Below, one piece after another: positions 1 to 10,922 of a DNA stretch of 64,000 nucleotides. Within the stretch, counting starts at the first letter, position 1. Every line of letters begins with the position of its first letter. This DNA comes from Flammeovirgaceae bacterium (GTDB lineage: Bacteria > Bacteroidota > Bacteroidia > Cytophagales > Cyclobacteriaceae). The position numbers were made by a program, and so were the translations under genes. Where the stretch lies: contig JABMNK010000023.1 of assembly GCA_013204595.1 (NCBI GenBank), positions 17,031-81,030 of the forward strand, given 5' to 3'. The notes beneath the pieces are model-generated. The model was not told the DNA's origin and made no database searches. It saw nothing but the letters and a program-made list of their open reading frames with translations.

Positions 1-2431
1 ATGAGACTGGATATCGTAGTTCCAAGACATACTTTGTAAAGAGGGTTGCTCCCAGGACGTTGTTAACGTCATCATAGGGAGTCAAGGAAGTAGCTTTTCG
101 GGCATTTTGTTGCGGATTTGGATAGCCACGCAATCCAATTACATCAGTTCCCAAAATAAAGTTTTGTCCGGTTAAACCATCCCCGCCAAGGACAAACCTT
201 TCAAACGGCCCAGGTGAGACGCTCTCCGAATAAGTACCAATAAAGCCAAAATGGATTCTAGGTGCCAATACGAGCTTGGGAATGAGGGGCAAATAATACC
301 TAAAGTCAAAATTCCATTTGTGGTACTCTACCCACTTATATCGCTCTTCTGCAGGGGTATTCTCATAGTCCATACTATTAAATAGGGAGTAAGGAGGCGT
401 CATATTTACGCTCAAAGAGACATCCGATCCGCGCTGGGGATACATTGGATTGTCAGAGGATCTTCTTGCTATGGTGGTGTTAAATACTATGCTATTGGCG
501 TCACCTGTGCTAAAGCCCATGGTCGAATAAATATAATTGTTTAGAGAGTACTTTGAAAAGGAGAGGGAATTACTAATGACAAAAAAGTCATCGGGCCAAC
601 TTGCTCTTCTGCCTAAGGATAAGGTCAATCCAGCGACACTTAATGAGCCATTAACAGTGTTGTCTTGAAACCCTACTAACCGTTGAATGGAATTATTATA
701 ACTAATTCCAAAACTATTTGGCTTTCTACCCCCCAACCAAGGTTCTTGGAAGCTGACGGTATAGCTCTGGTAGCGCAAGCCATTTGCTTGGGCTCTTACC
801 GATAATCGCTGACCGTCTCCCATTGGAGGAAATTTGTTCCATTTCAAGGCCTCTTTAATGGAGAAATTATTAAAGCTAACACCCAAAGTTCCAACGAAGC
901 CATAATAGCCACCCCATCCGCCAGATAATTCAATTTGATCACTTGGTTGCTCAACGAGTTCCCATTCTATATCGACAGTCTCGTCAGCGAGATTTGGTGT
1001 AGGAATTGGGTTTACTTTTTGGGGATCAAAATAGCCCAATTGAGATAATTCACGTTGCGTTCGGATCAATAAGTCTCTACTGAATTTTTGTCCCGGAATG
1101 GTTCGAAGTTCTCTTCGGATTACAAAGTCATTGGTTTTCTCATTGCCAGAAATAATCACTTTTTTGATGGTTGCCTGGCCCCCTTCATACACCCTCATTT
1201 CCAAGTCAATAGAGTCCTCAAATACACCAACTTCGATCGGGTCAATTCTAAAAAACAAATAACCGTCGTCCATATAAAGAGAGCTGACATCTATACCAGT
1301 GGGATCATAATTCAATTTCTTTTCTATTAATTCTAGGTCGTAGACGTCGCCCTTATTCACAGCGAGAACCTTGGCTAGGGTGGCGTCGTCATAGATAAAG
1401 TTCCCCTCCCAATTGATGTTTCTGAAAAAGTACTTTTTACCCTCCGAGAGGGTCACATCAATGTTCATGTATTTATCATTGATAGAATAATTGGTGTCGT
1501 ATTCTATTATGGCATCTCTATAGCCCTTTGAATTCAAAAAGGTAATAAGGGCAGCTTTATCGTTAAGGAATTCCTCTTTTACAAATTTAGACGGCTTGAA
1601 AAAATTAACTTTGGCTAGCTCATTAATACGGTCGCTAAAGTGTGCACCACCTTCATCTTTATGGGTCAGAAAATGAACAAGGTTCACTGGATTTAAAAGC
1701 TTTATGCTATTTGCCAAGATTTGGGAAGGCAAGTTAATTCTTGGGGTTTCTCCAGTCTTTTTGAATTTACTCCTCAGTTTTGAATCACTAAAATACTCAT
1801 TTCCATAAAAGTTGATGTCATAAATTTTTACTTTACGCCCTTTATCAACATTGATAATCAGTGCTGCGCTATTGCGAACGACGGAGTCTTGCCGTTGGGA
1901 AATGTTGACTTTGGCATTTAAGAACCCCTTTGATTCATAAAACTTTTTGACTGTTAATTGGGTGTTTTTGATAACGACGTCTGTGATGATTTTTCCTTTG
2001 GTGAGTTCAATGTCGTCTTCTAGTTCTGTGCGATGGCTCTTGCTAATGCCTTCGAACTCATATCTCAACAGTCGTGGGCGTTCAGTTAACTCAATGACTA
2101 GCCAAATTTGATTGCCTTCAATTTTAGTCGCGAAAATGGCTATATTTCCAATAATTCCTTGCTTCCATAACTTCTTGATTGCCAGACTAATTTCATCACC
2201 TGGAATTTTAATTTTGTCACCAACCTTAAGTCCAGAAAGAGAAATTAGGGCATTGTTATCCAAGAACTGGAGTCCTCGAATATCAATATTGGCGATCTCT
2301 AAAATCCTAGGACTTGAGTAGTTTAACTCAAGGTTATTGTCTGTTTTGCTGCGATTTTGACCAAAGATTAATTGACTATAGCCGGCCAGCGCAAAAAAGT
2401 ATAAAGGAATAAATAATTTTAGTAATTTCAT
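1..2431 (-). CDS. bamA: Outer membrane protein assembly factor BamA (POTRA repeats plus beta-barrel), 3' end truncated by the window edge
   Basis: Manual reverse-complement translation from ATG at 2431..2429 (MKLLKLFIPLYFFALAGYSQ...) gives an open frame to base 1 with POTRA-like segments and barrel motifs (FVLGGDGLTGQNFILGTDVIGLRGYPN, NVLGATLFTKYVLELRYPVS). It follows uppS, a common Bacteroidota order. The ORF track misses it because it has no stop inside the window. Confidence 0.93.
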   Translation of the reverse strand, partial: MKLLKLFIPLYFFALAGYSQLIFGQNRSKTDNNLELNYSSPRILEIANIDIRGLQFLDNNALISLSGLKVGDKIKIPGDEISLAIKKLWKQGIIGNIAIFATKIEGNQIWLVIELTERPRLLRYEFEGISKSHRTELEDDIELTKGKIITDVVIKNTQLTVKKFYESKGFLNAKVNISQRQDSVVRNSAALIINVDKGRKVKIYDINFYGNEYFSDSKLRSKFKKTGETPRINLPSQILANSIKLLNPVNLVHFLTHKDEGGAHFSDRINELAKVNFFKPSKFVKEEFLNDKAALITFLNSKGYRDAIIEYDTNYSINDKYMNIDVTLSEGKKYFFRNINWEGNFIYDDATLAKVLAVNKGDVYDLELIEKKLNYDPTGIDVSSLYMDDGYLFFRIDPIEVGVFEDSIDLEMRVYEGGQATIKKVIISGNEKTNDFVIRRELRTIPGQKFSRDLLIRTQRELSQLGYFDPQKVNPIPTPNLADETVDIEWELVEQPSDQIELSGGWGGYYGFVGTLGVSFNNFSIKEALKWNKFPPMGDGQRLSVRAQANGLRYQSYTVSFQEPWLGGRKPNSFGISYNNSIQRLVGFQDNTVNGSLSVAGLTLSLGRRASWPDDFFVISNSLSFSKYSLNNYIYSTMGFSTGDANSIVFNTTIARRSSDNPMYPQRGSDVSLSVNMTPPYSLFNSMDYENTPAEERYKWVEYHKWNFDFRYYLPLIPKLVLAPRIHFGFIGTYSESVSPGPFERFVLGGDGLTGQNFILGTDVIGLRGYPNPQQNARKATSLTPYDDVNNVLGATLFTKYVLELRYPVS

Positions 2432-3168
2432 TAAGCGTTTATTTGTTCACTGGTTTTTCCAAATCTTCGTTCACGGCAATTATAGTCGTTGATCGCATCA
2501 TTCAAATGACTTTTTCTGAAATCGGGCCATAATACATTCGTAAAATACAATTCTGAATAAGCCAATTGCCAGAGCAGAAAATTACTTATCCTCATTTCAC
2601 CACTTGTCCTAATGAGCAATTCTGGATCAGGAATATTTGACGTCGATAAACGGGTTGTAATAAGGGCCTCAGTTAAGTCATCGATTTGTATTTTATCATC
2701 TTTAACGTCTTTGGCAATACTTTTCAAAGCCTGAGTAAGATCCCATTTCCCACTATAATTTAAGGCCAATATTAAATTTAAGCCGGTATTGGCAGCAGTT
2801 TGTTCAATGGCCCTCAATAATTTTTTATTTACGCCATTTAAAAGCCCTTCAATATTTCCAATTGCCGTCAGGCGCACATTGTTCTTCATTAAAGTAGGTA
2901 ATTCTCCATTTATTGTCGTGATGAGTAGGCTCATTAATCCATCAACTTCGATTTGTGGTCGTGACCAATTTTCCGTTGAAAATGCATACAAGGTCAAGTG
3001 CTCAACGCCCAGCGCTGCACATCCTTCGGTGATATCACGGACGGCTTCGATAGCATTGTTATGACCAAAGATCCTCATGGCTCCTTTTTTTTTAGCCCAA
3101 CGTCCATTACCGTCCATTATGACGGCAATATGCCTTGGAATTTTACTTTCTTCTTGGTTTTCACTCAT
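2431..3168 (-). CDS. uppS: Isoprenyl transferase / undecaprenyl diphosphate synthase
   Basis: Motifs PRHIAVIMDGNGRWAKKKG, FSTENWSRP, DPELLIRTSGEMRISNFLLWQLAYSELYF. Confidence 0.97.
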   Translation of the reverse strand: MSENQEESKIPRHIAVIMDGNGRWAKKKGAMRIFGHNNAIEAVRDITEGCAALGVEHLTLYAFSTENWSRPQIEVDGLMSLLITTINGELPTLMKNNVRLTAIGNIEGLLNGVNKKLLRAIEQTAANTGLNLILALNYSGKWDLTQALKSIAKDVKDDKIQIDDLTEALITTRLSTSNIPDPELLIRTSGEMRISNFLLWQLAYSELYFTNVLWPDFRKSHLNDAINDYNCRERRFGKTSEQINA

Positions 3169-3268
3169 TATAAGGAAGTATCTTTTTTAAAAAGGATACA
3201 AAAATGACATTTTTTTTAAGAAAATAATAAATCATGAGCAGTATTTCCTATTTTTATGAAGCCTTCAA

Positions 3269-3988
3269 TCAGTTATTTGGTGTATAAGGAAAGGGACAAG
3301 GTATGTTGTAAATCATAAAACTTAACGAAAGTCCTGCAAAGCTATACCAATCCTTGTCTAAAGGATTTCCATATAGAAAATCTTTTTGAGTCAACACTCC
3401 TTCCGAGACGCCATCTAGGTTGTCAGAAAATGTTCTTCGAGCACCAACTTCAAAACCGGCCATCCACCTTCTGCGTATTAAATGTTTAAATCCGATACCG
3501 AAAGGAATGGTAGGCTGAACGGTGCTATAATCGGTAGCTGAACTAGCGGACTTGAACACTTTAAGGATGCCAATTCCTAGAAAAGCGTAGGGCGTCCATC
3601 GGACGACTGCACGCTTTTCTTTGTAATTCAAGAAATCATATTCGAGGACTGAAGAAAGGTCCATGATATCGTAATGAAACTCGGCGGCTCTTTTTTGGGC
3701 TAGGGCATCTATTGGCGTATTGTCTGAACCTTGTAACCCACCAAAACCTAAAGTGGTTTTCAGTGAAACATGACTAGAAAAATTTAATCTATTGAATATA
3801 TTGAACCCAGAATTCATGGTTTCAAAATGATAACCACGTGCCATGTCACCACTGTAATTGAAGACGCCTGTTCCTAGACCGAATTCCAGAAATTGGGCAG
3901 GGGCGCAATGTGTTAAGTAAATAAATAAAAGACTAAAGAAAATTTTCAATTTGAATGTGAAAACTGCGTGAAATGGATTTATCAACAT
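3269..3988 (-). CDS. DUF6089-like outer-membrane beta-barrel protein
   Basis: Signal-peptide-like N-terminus, repeated amphipathic strands, FLEFGLGTGVFNYSGDM; position between nadK and uppS as in many Bacteroidota. Confidence 0.7.
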   Translation of the reverse strand: MLINPFHAVFTFKLKIFFSLLFIYLTHCAPAQFLEFGLGTGVFNYSGDMARGYHFETMNSGFNIFNRLNFSSHVSLKTTLGFGGLQGSDNTPIDALAQKRAAEFHYDIMDLSSVLEYDFLNYKEKRAVVRWTPYAFLGIGILKVFKSASSATDYSTVQPTIPFGIGFKHLIRRRWMAGFEVGARRTFSDNLDGVSEGVLTQKDFLYGNPLDKDWYSFAGLSLSFMIYNIPCPFPYTPNN

Positions 3989-4016
3989 ATGAAGAAATTA
4001 ACGAATATAGAATCTA

Positions 4017-4892
4017 TTAATTGCGTTTGTCCAATCCCCAGGACAGTTTGTTTCTTAGTGTTTCTATAAAACTCACCCCCGCGACCTTAATTAAATTGGC
4101 GTTAAAGGGGGATTTTTGGATATTTAAGGAAATGGATTCATCAACTGGATGAGACCGAGAATCTAGTGAAATGAGAAAATTATTAGTCCTACTTTCCACT
4201 TCAAATTTCAATTCAGAGGAATCCGGAACGATCAGGGGACGAATATTTAAATTATGCGGGCTGACCGGGGTGATCACGAAATTTTTATTTTGAGGTAATA
4301 AAATAGGCCCTCCACAACTCAACGAATATCCGGTCGAGCCCGTTGGGGTGGCGACCATCAGCCCATCAGCCCAATAGCTATTTAAAAAAGCCCCATTCAA
4401 ATAGCTTTTGATCACGATCATAGCAGAGGAATCTTTTCGTAAAATGGAAAACTCATTTAAGGCATAATTGGCATTTCCAAAAAGTGGTAAATTTGTTTTC
4501 AGGGAAACAAGTGAGCGCTTTTCTATGGTATAATTGCCAACAAGTAAATTGTGCACAGCACTGGCGATTTGGTCGCGGGCGATGGAGGCTAAAAAACCTA
4601 ATCGACCGGTATTCACACCTAAGATGGGGGTTTCAAGGGCACCTACGTGGGTGAGCGTTTCTAAAAAAGTACCATCCCCTCCGATACTTATAAAAGCATC
4701 AAAAATAGGCAAATAGTTTGCAGGATGATAGATAGCTAATTCTCGTCCAGTCAGTACCTGCCCATTGTAATTGTAAAAGTCTTGCGATAAAAATAACTCG
4801 ATGCCCCCAGAGGACAACTGTTCAAGTAACTCAATTACTTCATCTTTAGAAGTATCATTAATTTTTCTACCATGAATGGCTATTTTCTTCAC
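4017..4892 (-). CDS. nadK: NAD kinase
   Basis: GGDGTFLETL, NTGRLGFLA, ATPTGSTGYSLSCGGPI motifs. Confidence 0.96.
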   Translation of the reverse strand: MKKIAIHGRKINDTSKDEVIELLEQLSSGGIELFLSQDFYNYNGQVLTGRELAIYHPANYLPIFDAFISIGGDGTFLETLTHVGALETPILGVNTGRLGFLASIARDQIASAVHNLLVGNYTIEKRSLVSLKTNLPLFGNANYALNEFSILRKDSSAMIVIKSYLNGAFLNSYWADGLMVATPTGSTGYSLSCGGPILLPQNKNFVITPVSPHNLNIRPLIVPDSSELKFEVESRTNNFLISLDSRSHPVDESISLNIQKSPFNANLIKVAGVSFIETLRNKLSWGLDKRN

Positions 4893-4895
4893 GGT

Positions 4896-5558
4896 CTAGA
4901 TATTTAAAAAACTCATGAGCCCTTCGTAACGTTCTTTGGTATTGGAATCATTAAAATGCTGGCTAAAGTATTCTTGGATATTATAGCCATTTAATTCAAG
5001 AATGGAGATCAAATTTGATATGTCTTCTTTATTTACTTTTATGGTCAATAGGACATTGCCATTATTTTTAGGATCACTGGCGATCTCGCAGCTGAGAATT
5101 TTGACATCGTCACGCTCAATGATTCTACTAATCTCAGATAAGGAATAGTCTCTATTCTTCAAGGATAAAACAATAATAGCTCCAGGTGCGCTAAGCGCTA
5201 AAGTAGTCACTAGATGGGCCAGCAACTCTTGATTGGTAACAACACCCAAGTAATTATTTGTTTCATCATTTACTGCCACCATTTGGTTGGCGAATTGCTT
5301 CAAACATTTGAAGAGGTCGTAATAATGCTGATTTTCTTGCACAACACTTTTTTCTCCTGAAAGTTCAAAATCTTTAACGTGTACGATCTCTGGATGACTC
5401 AGTATCATTTGTTCATTTAAAAAGCCACAAAAAACTCCCTTGACCACCACGGGAAGCATGGATAGATGAAATTCTTGCATCCAATCTAGCGCGCTAACGC
5501 TTTTATCCTCTTTTTTTAAGGTGGGGATGCTATGATTGATTAGTTCTCTTGCGATCAT
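4896..5558 (-). CDS. CBS domain-containing (AcuB-like) protein
   Basis: Paired CBS-like segments followed by an ACT-like C-terminus; adjacent to nadK. Confidence 0.75.
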   Translation of the reverse strand: MIARELINHSIPTLKKEDKSVSALDWMQEFHLSMLPVVVKGVFCGFLNEQMILSHPEIVHVKDFELSGEKSVVQENQHYYDLFKCLKQFANQMVAVNDETNNYLGVVTNQELLAHLVTTLALSAPGAIIVLSLKNRDYSLSEISRIIERDDVKILSCEIASDPKNNGNVLLTIKVNKEDISNLISILELNGYNIQEYFSQHFNDSNTKERYEGLMSFLNI

Positions 5559-6310
5559 GAGGATACGGTAGTTTGTAAAAAATCAGAAATTAATTGATTG
5601 AATTTTTCAGGTTTTTCCATCATTGGGGCATGACATCATTCGTCAATAAATCGCAAGGTTGTATTTGGAATTAATCTATCAAATTCATGGGCCACATAGG
5701 GGGGGGTGATTGTGTCGTTAAGTCCCCATATTAATAGGGTTGGCGCTACGACCGCGCTCAATTCTTTGGCCATATTATTTCTTTGGGCAGATTTGGCTAT
5801 TGCTACGATACTTAGGCAATTTTGAATGCTTTTCATGGTATTAAATACATGATCAACAAGTTCCTTTGTAGCCGTTTTGGGATTATAGAAAGTATATTCT
5901 GTTCGCTCTTTGATATAATCGTAATTGCCTCTTTTGGGGTAAGACCCCCCCATGGAATTTTCAAACAATCCCGAGCTACCTGTCAAAATAAGGCTATTTA
6001 CTTTTTCTTTTCTTCGTAGCGCATAGATTAACGCTATGTGGCCCCCCAAAGAATTGCCCATCAAATGAACTTTATCAATATTCAACTGATCGATAAATGA
6101 TTCTACAAAATCTGTAAGTGTTTCAAGGCCTAATTTGCGAACAGGTAGGGTATAAATAGGCAATGAGGGTATGATTACCCTGTAATGCTGAGAAAAATAA
6201 TCTACTACAGCAGTCCAATTGCTCAGCTCACCAATCAACCCGTGCAATAAAATCATAGTATCACCTGCGCCTTGATCTAAAAAATGAAATCCGTTTTGCT
6301 CTTTTATCAT
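5555..6310 (-). pseudogene. Alpha/beta hydrolase interrupted by an in-frame TGA at 5636..5638 (intact portion 5636..6310)
   Basis: ORF has LLHGLIG and GNSLGGHIAL motifs and stops at ...RFIDE*. The same frame then reads CHAPMMEKPEKFNQLISDFLQTTVSS*, the conserved catalytic-His C-terminus, and ends in an ATGA overlap with the start of the next gene. Confidence 0.85.
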
Positions 6311-6327
6311 ATAAATTAGGGCATTAT

Positions 6328-6870
6328 TTATCCCAAAAGGACTAAAGTTTCATGCTTTTTAAGCATGTCAAATTTTTCAAAAATAGCATCGAAATAGGGA
6401 ATGAAGGATCCAATAGTTTCAAACACTTTTGGACCAATGGGTATAATATAGTTCAAAATTACCGAATTTTTTACTTGTTCGTGTTCGAATGCAATTCCAA
6501 GGGAATCAAAGATCCAAAATATCACACTAAAAATAAGTGCTAATTTCATTAAATTTAATAGGGCACCTAGTATGTTATCAAGGATACTGAACGGAGTAAG
6601 TGCTAGGATTTTTTTGATAGAGGTAGCGATTAAGTTTACAGAAATAATAAGGACGATAAAAATCCCAAAGAAAATCCCGACGGAGATCAAGTTAAAATAA
6701 GCATTATCCGAAAAAAATTTAAGGGCGAAATCCTCTGTAAATTCGACAGCTAAAAACAGGCCCAAAAAAAAAGCGATTAATGAAAGGACCTCTACAATAA
6801 ATCCTCTTTTGAATCCAAAGTAACCCCCGAGTCCAAAAAAACCGAGCAAAAGGATATCTACATAATTCAT
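6328..6870 (-). CDS. CvpA family membrane protein
   Basis: N-terminal MNYVDILLLGFFGLGGYFGFKRGFIVEV typical of the CvpA / colicin V production family; four hydrophobic segments. Confidence 0.85.
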   Translation of the reverse strand: MNYVDILLLGFFGLGGYFGFKRGFIVEVLSLIAFFLGLFLAVEFTEDFALKFFSDNAYFNLISVGIFFGIFIVLIISVNLIATSIKKILALTPFSILDNILGALLNLMKLALIFSVIFWIFDSLGIAFEHEQVKNSVILNYIIPIGPKVFETIGSFIPYFDAIFEKFDMLKKHETLVLLG

Positions 6871-7328
6871 TTGGATAGTAGTTCTTTAACGACCTCAGCC
6901 AAATTTTTTCCATCTACTTTTCCTGACAGGACCTTGGAGGCTACTCCCATTACCCTGCCCATATCTTGCGGAGAAGAAGCGCCGAGCTCTTTTATAATAT
7001 CACCAACGGCTGCTTGTAATTCAATATTGGTCAAGGGTTTTGGAAGAAATTCTTCGATTACCTGGAGCTCACCTTGTTCCACGGCTACTAAATCAGGTCT
7101 GTTTTGGACTTGAAATATGGTTAATGAATCCCTTCGTTGCTTCGCTGCTTTTGATAATAGCTTTGTTTCCGTCTCCGAATCGAGCTCACCAAAGAATCCT
7201 TTCTCTGTCTCAGACAATAAAATTAATGATTTTATGGCCCTAAGGGCTCTCAGGCGATCCTTATTTTTTTGAAGCATGGCTGTTTTAATTTCCTGTTCAA
7301 TTTTTAATTTCAAGCTCATCTTTAACAA
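6867..7328 (-). CDS. GatB/YqeY domain-containing protein
   Basis: LRAIKSLILLSETEKG, KQRRDSL, EEFLPKPL, QDMGRVMGV motifs. Likely start at 7319 (MSLKLKIEQEI). Confidence 0.92.
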   Translation of the reverse strand: MLKMSLKLKIEQEIKTAMLQKNKDRLRALRAIKSLILLSETEKGFFGELDSETETKLLSKAAKQRRDSLTIFQVQNRPDLVAVEQGELQVIEEFLPKPLTNIELQAAVGDIIKELGASSPQDMGRVMGVASKVLSGKVDGKNLAEVVKELLSK

Positions 7329-7365
7329 CTATTTTTGTGTCTTAAATAAAAACGTAAGCATATCA

Positions 7366-8079
7366 ATGACCAAACTTAGTGTAAACATCAATAAAATTGC
7401 AACATTACGCAATGCAAGAGGAGGAGACCAACCCAATTTGAAGCAAATGGCTATTGATATTGAGCGATTTGGTGCTGAGGGTATCACTGTGCACCCTAGG
7501 CCTGATCAAAGACATATCACCATGGAGGACACTTATGCTTTGGCGGATATTGTCAAGACGGAATTCAATATTGAAGGGTATCCAGATCAAAGATTTTTAA
7601 AAATAATTCGAGATATTAAGCCACATCAGGTAACCTTAGTGCCCGATGCACCGGAGGCAATTACTTCAAATACTGGATGGGATACTTTTGAAAATGAATC
7701 GTTTTTAAAGGAGGTGATTGCTCAATTGCATGAATATGGCTCCAGGGTTTCCGTTTTTTGTAATGATGACCCCAAAATGGTTGAAGGTGCTTTTGCGGTG
7801 GGTGCTGATCGAATAGAATTGTATACAGGACCCTACGCCCAGGATTACATGTTGGATCCAAAAAAGGCAGTAGCCTCTTTTGTAATGGCGGCGCATCGGG
7901 CAAAGGAGTTGGGATTGGGGGTTAACGCGGGTCACGATTTGGATTTACAAAACTTGAAATACCTCAAGGGGTCTATCCCATTTCTAGCCGAGGTATCTAT
8001 TGGTCACGCCTTAGTGTGTGATGCCTTATATTATGGCATGGAAAACACCATTCAAATGTATAAACGACAACTGCTGTGA
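7366..8079 (+). CDS. pdxJ: Pyridoxine 5'-phosphate synthase
   Basis: KLSVNINKIATLRNARGG, GAEGITVHPRPDQRHI, GLGVNAGHDLDLQNL. ATG at 7366 is preferred to the longer ORF start at 7276. Confidence 0.97.
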   Translation: MTKLSVNINKIATLRNARGGDQPNLKQMAIDIERFGAEGITVHPRPDQRHITMEDTYALADIVKTEFNIEGYPDQRFLKIIRDIKPHQVTLVPDAPEAITSNTGWDTFENESFLKEVIAQLHEYGSRVSVFCNDDPKMVEGAFAVGADRIELYTGPYAQDYMLDPKKAVASFVMAAHRAKELGLGVNAGHDLDLQNLKYLKGSIPFLAEVSIGHALVCDALYYGMENTIQMYKRQLL

Positions 8080-8840
8080 AACTTCATTTTACAAAATTCG
8101 GCTCGGGCCGACCGCTCCTCATTTTGCATGGTCTATTTGGGTCATCAGACAATTGGAAAACAATTGGGAACGCATTGAGCGCGCAACATGAAGTTTATCT
8201 TATTGATCAGCGAAATCACGGGCTATCTCCCCATAGTGATGCGTTTAATTATCAATTGATGACAGCAGATCTCTTAGCATTAATGGATCGAGAGGGGATT
8301 GATCAAGCTGATTTAATGGGTCATTCAATGGGAGGTAAAACGGTCATGAATTTTGCTACCCTGCACCCAGATAGGGTTGTACAGTTGGTGGTGGTAGATA
8401 TAGCCCCTAAGTATTACCCACCTCATCATGAAAATATTTTCGCAGGATTCCACTCGCTAGTACTCGATGAAATGAGTACCAGAAAAGAGGCTGACACGAA
8501 GCTTGCCCAGACCATAAAGGAGCCCGTTATTCGACAATTTTTGTTGAAAAATTTGCATCGTGAGTTGGATGGTACGTTTAGCTGGAAAATAAATTTTGAA
8601 GCTATTGAAAAAAATATGGACCAAATAGGGGCAGCACTCAGACCAGATCAGCTTTTCGAGGGACCTACCTTATTTCTGCGAGGGGCCAATTCTGATTATA
8701 TTGAACACGAGGATGAACGGCTACTTAAGACACATTTTCCAAATGCCAAATTAGTGAGCATAGCAGGTGCAGGCCATTGGATTCACGCAGAGCAACCGGA
8801 AATTTTAAAGCGGACTTTGGAAAATTTTTTAACTAAATGA
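8076..8840 (+). CDS. Alpha/beta fold hydrolase (YbfF-like)
   Basis: ILHGLFGSSDNWK, GHSMGGKTVM, GAGHWIHAEQP. GTG start overlapping the pdxJ stop by 4 nt. Confidence 0.92.
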   Translation: MKLHFTKFGSGRPLLILHGLFGSSDNWKTIGNALSAQHEVYLIDQRNHGLSPHSDAFNYQLMTADLLALMDREGIDQADLMGHSMGGKTVMNFATLHPDRVVQLVVVDIAPKYYPPHHENIFAGFHSLVLDEMSTRKEADTKLAQTIKEPVIRQFLLKNLHRELDGTFSWKINFEAIEKNMDQIGAALRPDQLFEGPTLFLRGANSDYIEHEDERLLKTHFPNAKLVSIAGAGHWIHAEQPEILKRTLENFLTK

Positions 8841-9544
8841 AACAAGGGAAACTATATTTAATACCTACCTACCTCTCCGAAAGTAATACGCCCAAAAATA
8901 TCACTATGGCGGTAAAAGAGGTTATTTTGAGTACTAAGCATTATTTGGTAGAAAACATGAGAACGGCCAGAAGGTTTATATCATCGCTTCAATTGGGTAT
9001 TGACATCGCATCATTGCATTTTTCGCAGATGGATAAACATGTTGATTCGGAGCAACTCTCCTCTTTATTTTTGCCCCTTTTGAAGGGTCAAAATATGGGA
9101 ATTATCTCGGAGGCGGGATTACCCGCTATTGCTGATCCGGGTGCTTTGGCGGTCCATTATGCTCATCAAAAGGATATCGAAGTAGTGTGCCTAGAAGGAG
9201 GCTCTTCCATCATTTTAAGCCTCATTTCCAGCGGGCTCAACGGGCAAAATTTTACTTTTCACGGGTATTTACCTATTGACAAAGCGCAGCGAGTCATTAA
9301 AATTAAGGAAATGGAAAAAGCATGCAGAATGAGTGGTTACACCCAGTTATTTATGGAAACACCTTATCGAAATCAGCAGCTACTCAAAGTGTTATTTGAA
9401 GTATTAAGCAAGGAAATAATTCTTTACATTGGTGCAGATCTTACGGGGACAACACCCTTTTCAAAGGCCAAAAAAATAGCGCTATGGAAAAATGAAACGA
9501 TTCTAATAAATAAGCAGCCAGCCATGTTTGCTATTGGATTTTAG
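8837..9544 (+). CDS. SAM-dependent methyltransferase, tetrapyrrole methylase / RsmI-like family
   Basis: GKLYLIPTYLSE, GIISEAGLPAIADPGA, SSGLNGQNFTFHGYLP motifs; 4-nt overlap with the upstream gene. Confidence 0.85.
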   Translation: MKQGKLYLIPTYLSESNTPKNITMAVKEVILSTKHYLVENMRTARRFISSLQLGIDIASLHFSQMDKHVDSEQLSSLFLPLLKGQNMGIISEAGLPAIADPGALAVHYAHQKDIEVVCLEGGSSIILSLISSGLNGQNFTFHGYLPIDKAQRVIKIKEMEKACRMSGYTQLFMETPYRNQQLLKVLFEVLSKEIILYIGADLTGTTPFSKAKKIALWKNETILINKQPAMFAIGF

Positions 9545-9622
9545 CGCAATGATTGTGGGAATATTAATTGTTTGTTCTAATTTCGCCATTATGTATTATC
9601 TAACCATTATAAATTTAACATT

Positions 9623-10876
9623 ATGTCCTATTTGTTTACATCCGAATCCGTTTCGGAAGGCCATCCTGATAAAGTTGCAGATCAAATTTCAGATGCACTA
9701 ATTGATCATTTTCTTGCATTTGATAGCACTTCTAAAGTGGCCTGTGAAACCTTGGTAACCACGGGTCTAGTAATGTTGGCTGGAGAAGTTAAATCTAGTG
9801 CTTATCTAGACGTTCAGGAAATAGCAAGAGGGGTAATCGAGAAAATAGGATATACCAAAAGTGAATATCAGTTTGATTCAAAGTCATGTGCCGTAATATC
9901 TGCGATACATGAACAATCTGCGGATATCAATAGAGGGGTGGATCGGGCAGTTCCAGAGGAGCAAGGCGCCGGAGATCAGGGAATGATGTTTGGTTATGCT
10001 ACTAAAGAAACCGAAAACCTAATGCCTTTGGCATTGGAATTGTCCCATAGAATTTTGATTGAGTTGGCGGCATTGAGAAGAGAGAACGAGGAGATAAAAT
10101 ACCTCAGACCTGACGCAAAATCACAGGTGACCATTGAATATAGTGATGACAACAAGCCGCAAAAAATTACAGCAATTGTTGTATCTACGCAGCACGATGA
10201 TTTTGATTCGAACGATGAAGTAATGTTGGCTAAAATTAAGTCTGACATCGTCAATATTCTGATACCAAGAGTAAAGAAGGGGCTTAATGAATCGTTACAG
10301 ATCTTGTTTACCAATGACATCAAATATCACATTAATCCTACGGGTAAGTTTGTGATTGGAGGGCCTCATGGCGATACAGGGCTTACAGGCAGAAAAATCA
10401 TTGTAGATACTTATGGTGGGAAGGGCGCACATGGGGGAGGCGCTTTTTCGGGTAAGGATCCGTCGAAGGTCGATCGATCTGCCGCCTATGCGACCAGGCA
10501 CATAGCTAAAAATATGGTTGCGGCCGGCATCTGTGAGGAGGTTTTGGTGCAGGTTTCTTATGCAATTGGGGTAGTTGAACCCATGGGGATTTATGTAAAC
10601 ACTTACGGAACCTCTAAGGTGAACTTTAGTGATGGGGAGATCGCAAATAAAATTGAAAAAATATTTGATATGCGGCCGATGGCTATTGAGAAAAGGTTGA
10701 AATTGAGGAGTCCTATTTATTCAGAAACGGCGGCTTATGGTCATATGGGAAGAAAGGCTGAAATCAAAACTATTACCTTCAAATCAGGAAATCAGGAAGT
10801 TACCAAGGAAGTAGAGACGTTTACCTGGGAAAAATTAGATTATGTTGACCAGGTAAAAGAAGCTTTTGGAATTTAA
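9623..10876 (+). CDS. metK: S-adenosylmethionine synthase
   Basis: [53 protein letters not shown]. Confidence 0.99.
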   Translation: MSYLFTSESVSEGHPDKVADQISDALIDHFLAFDSTSKVACETLVTTGLVMLAGEVKSSAYLDVQEIARGVIEKIGYTKSEYQFDSKSCAVISAIHEQSADINRGVDRAVPEEQGAGDQGMMFGYATKETENLMPLALELSHRILIELAALRRENEEIKYLRPDAKSQVTIEYSDDNKPQKITAIVVSTQHDDFDSNDEVMLAKIKSDIVNILIPRVKKGLNESLQILFTNDIKYHINPTGKFVIGGPHGDTGLTGRKIIVDTYGGKGAHGGGAFSGKDPSKVDRSAAYATRHIAKNMVAAGICEEVLVQVSYAIGVVEPMGIYVNTYGTSKVNFSDGEIANKIEKIFDMRPMAIEKRLKLRSPIYSETAAYGHMGRKAEIKTITFKSGNQEVTKEVETFTWEKLDYVDQVKEAFGI

Positions 10877-10922
10877 TTTGGGCTATTTTATTAGAATCAT
10901 GAATTAGCAATTAGCGGGGGAT

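Noticed and set aside
1088-2321. Plus-strand ORFs at 1088..1330 and 2112..2321
   Set aside because: Antisense to the continuous minus-strand bamA frame; no recognisable motifs.
5636-5638. TGA in the hydrolase as selenocysteine or genetic code reassignment
   Set aside because: TGA acts as normal terminator in this window (for example pdxJ and the 8840 stop); no SECIS evidence or selenoprotein context.
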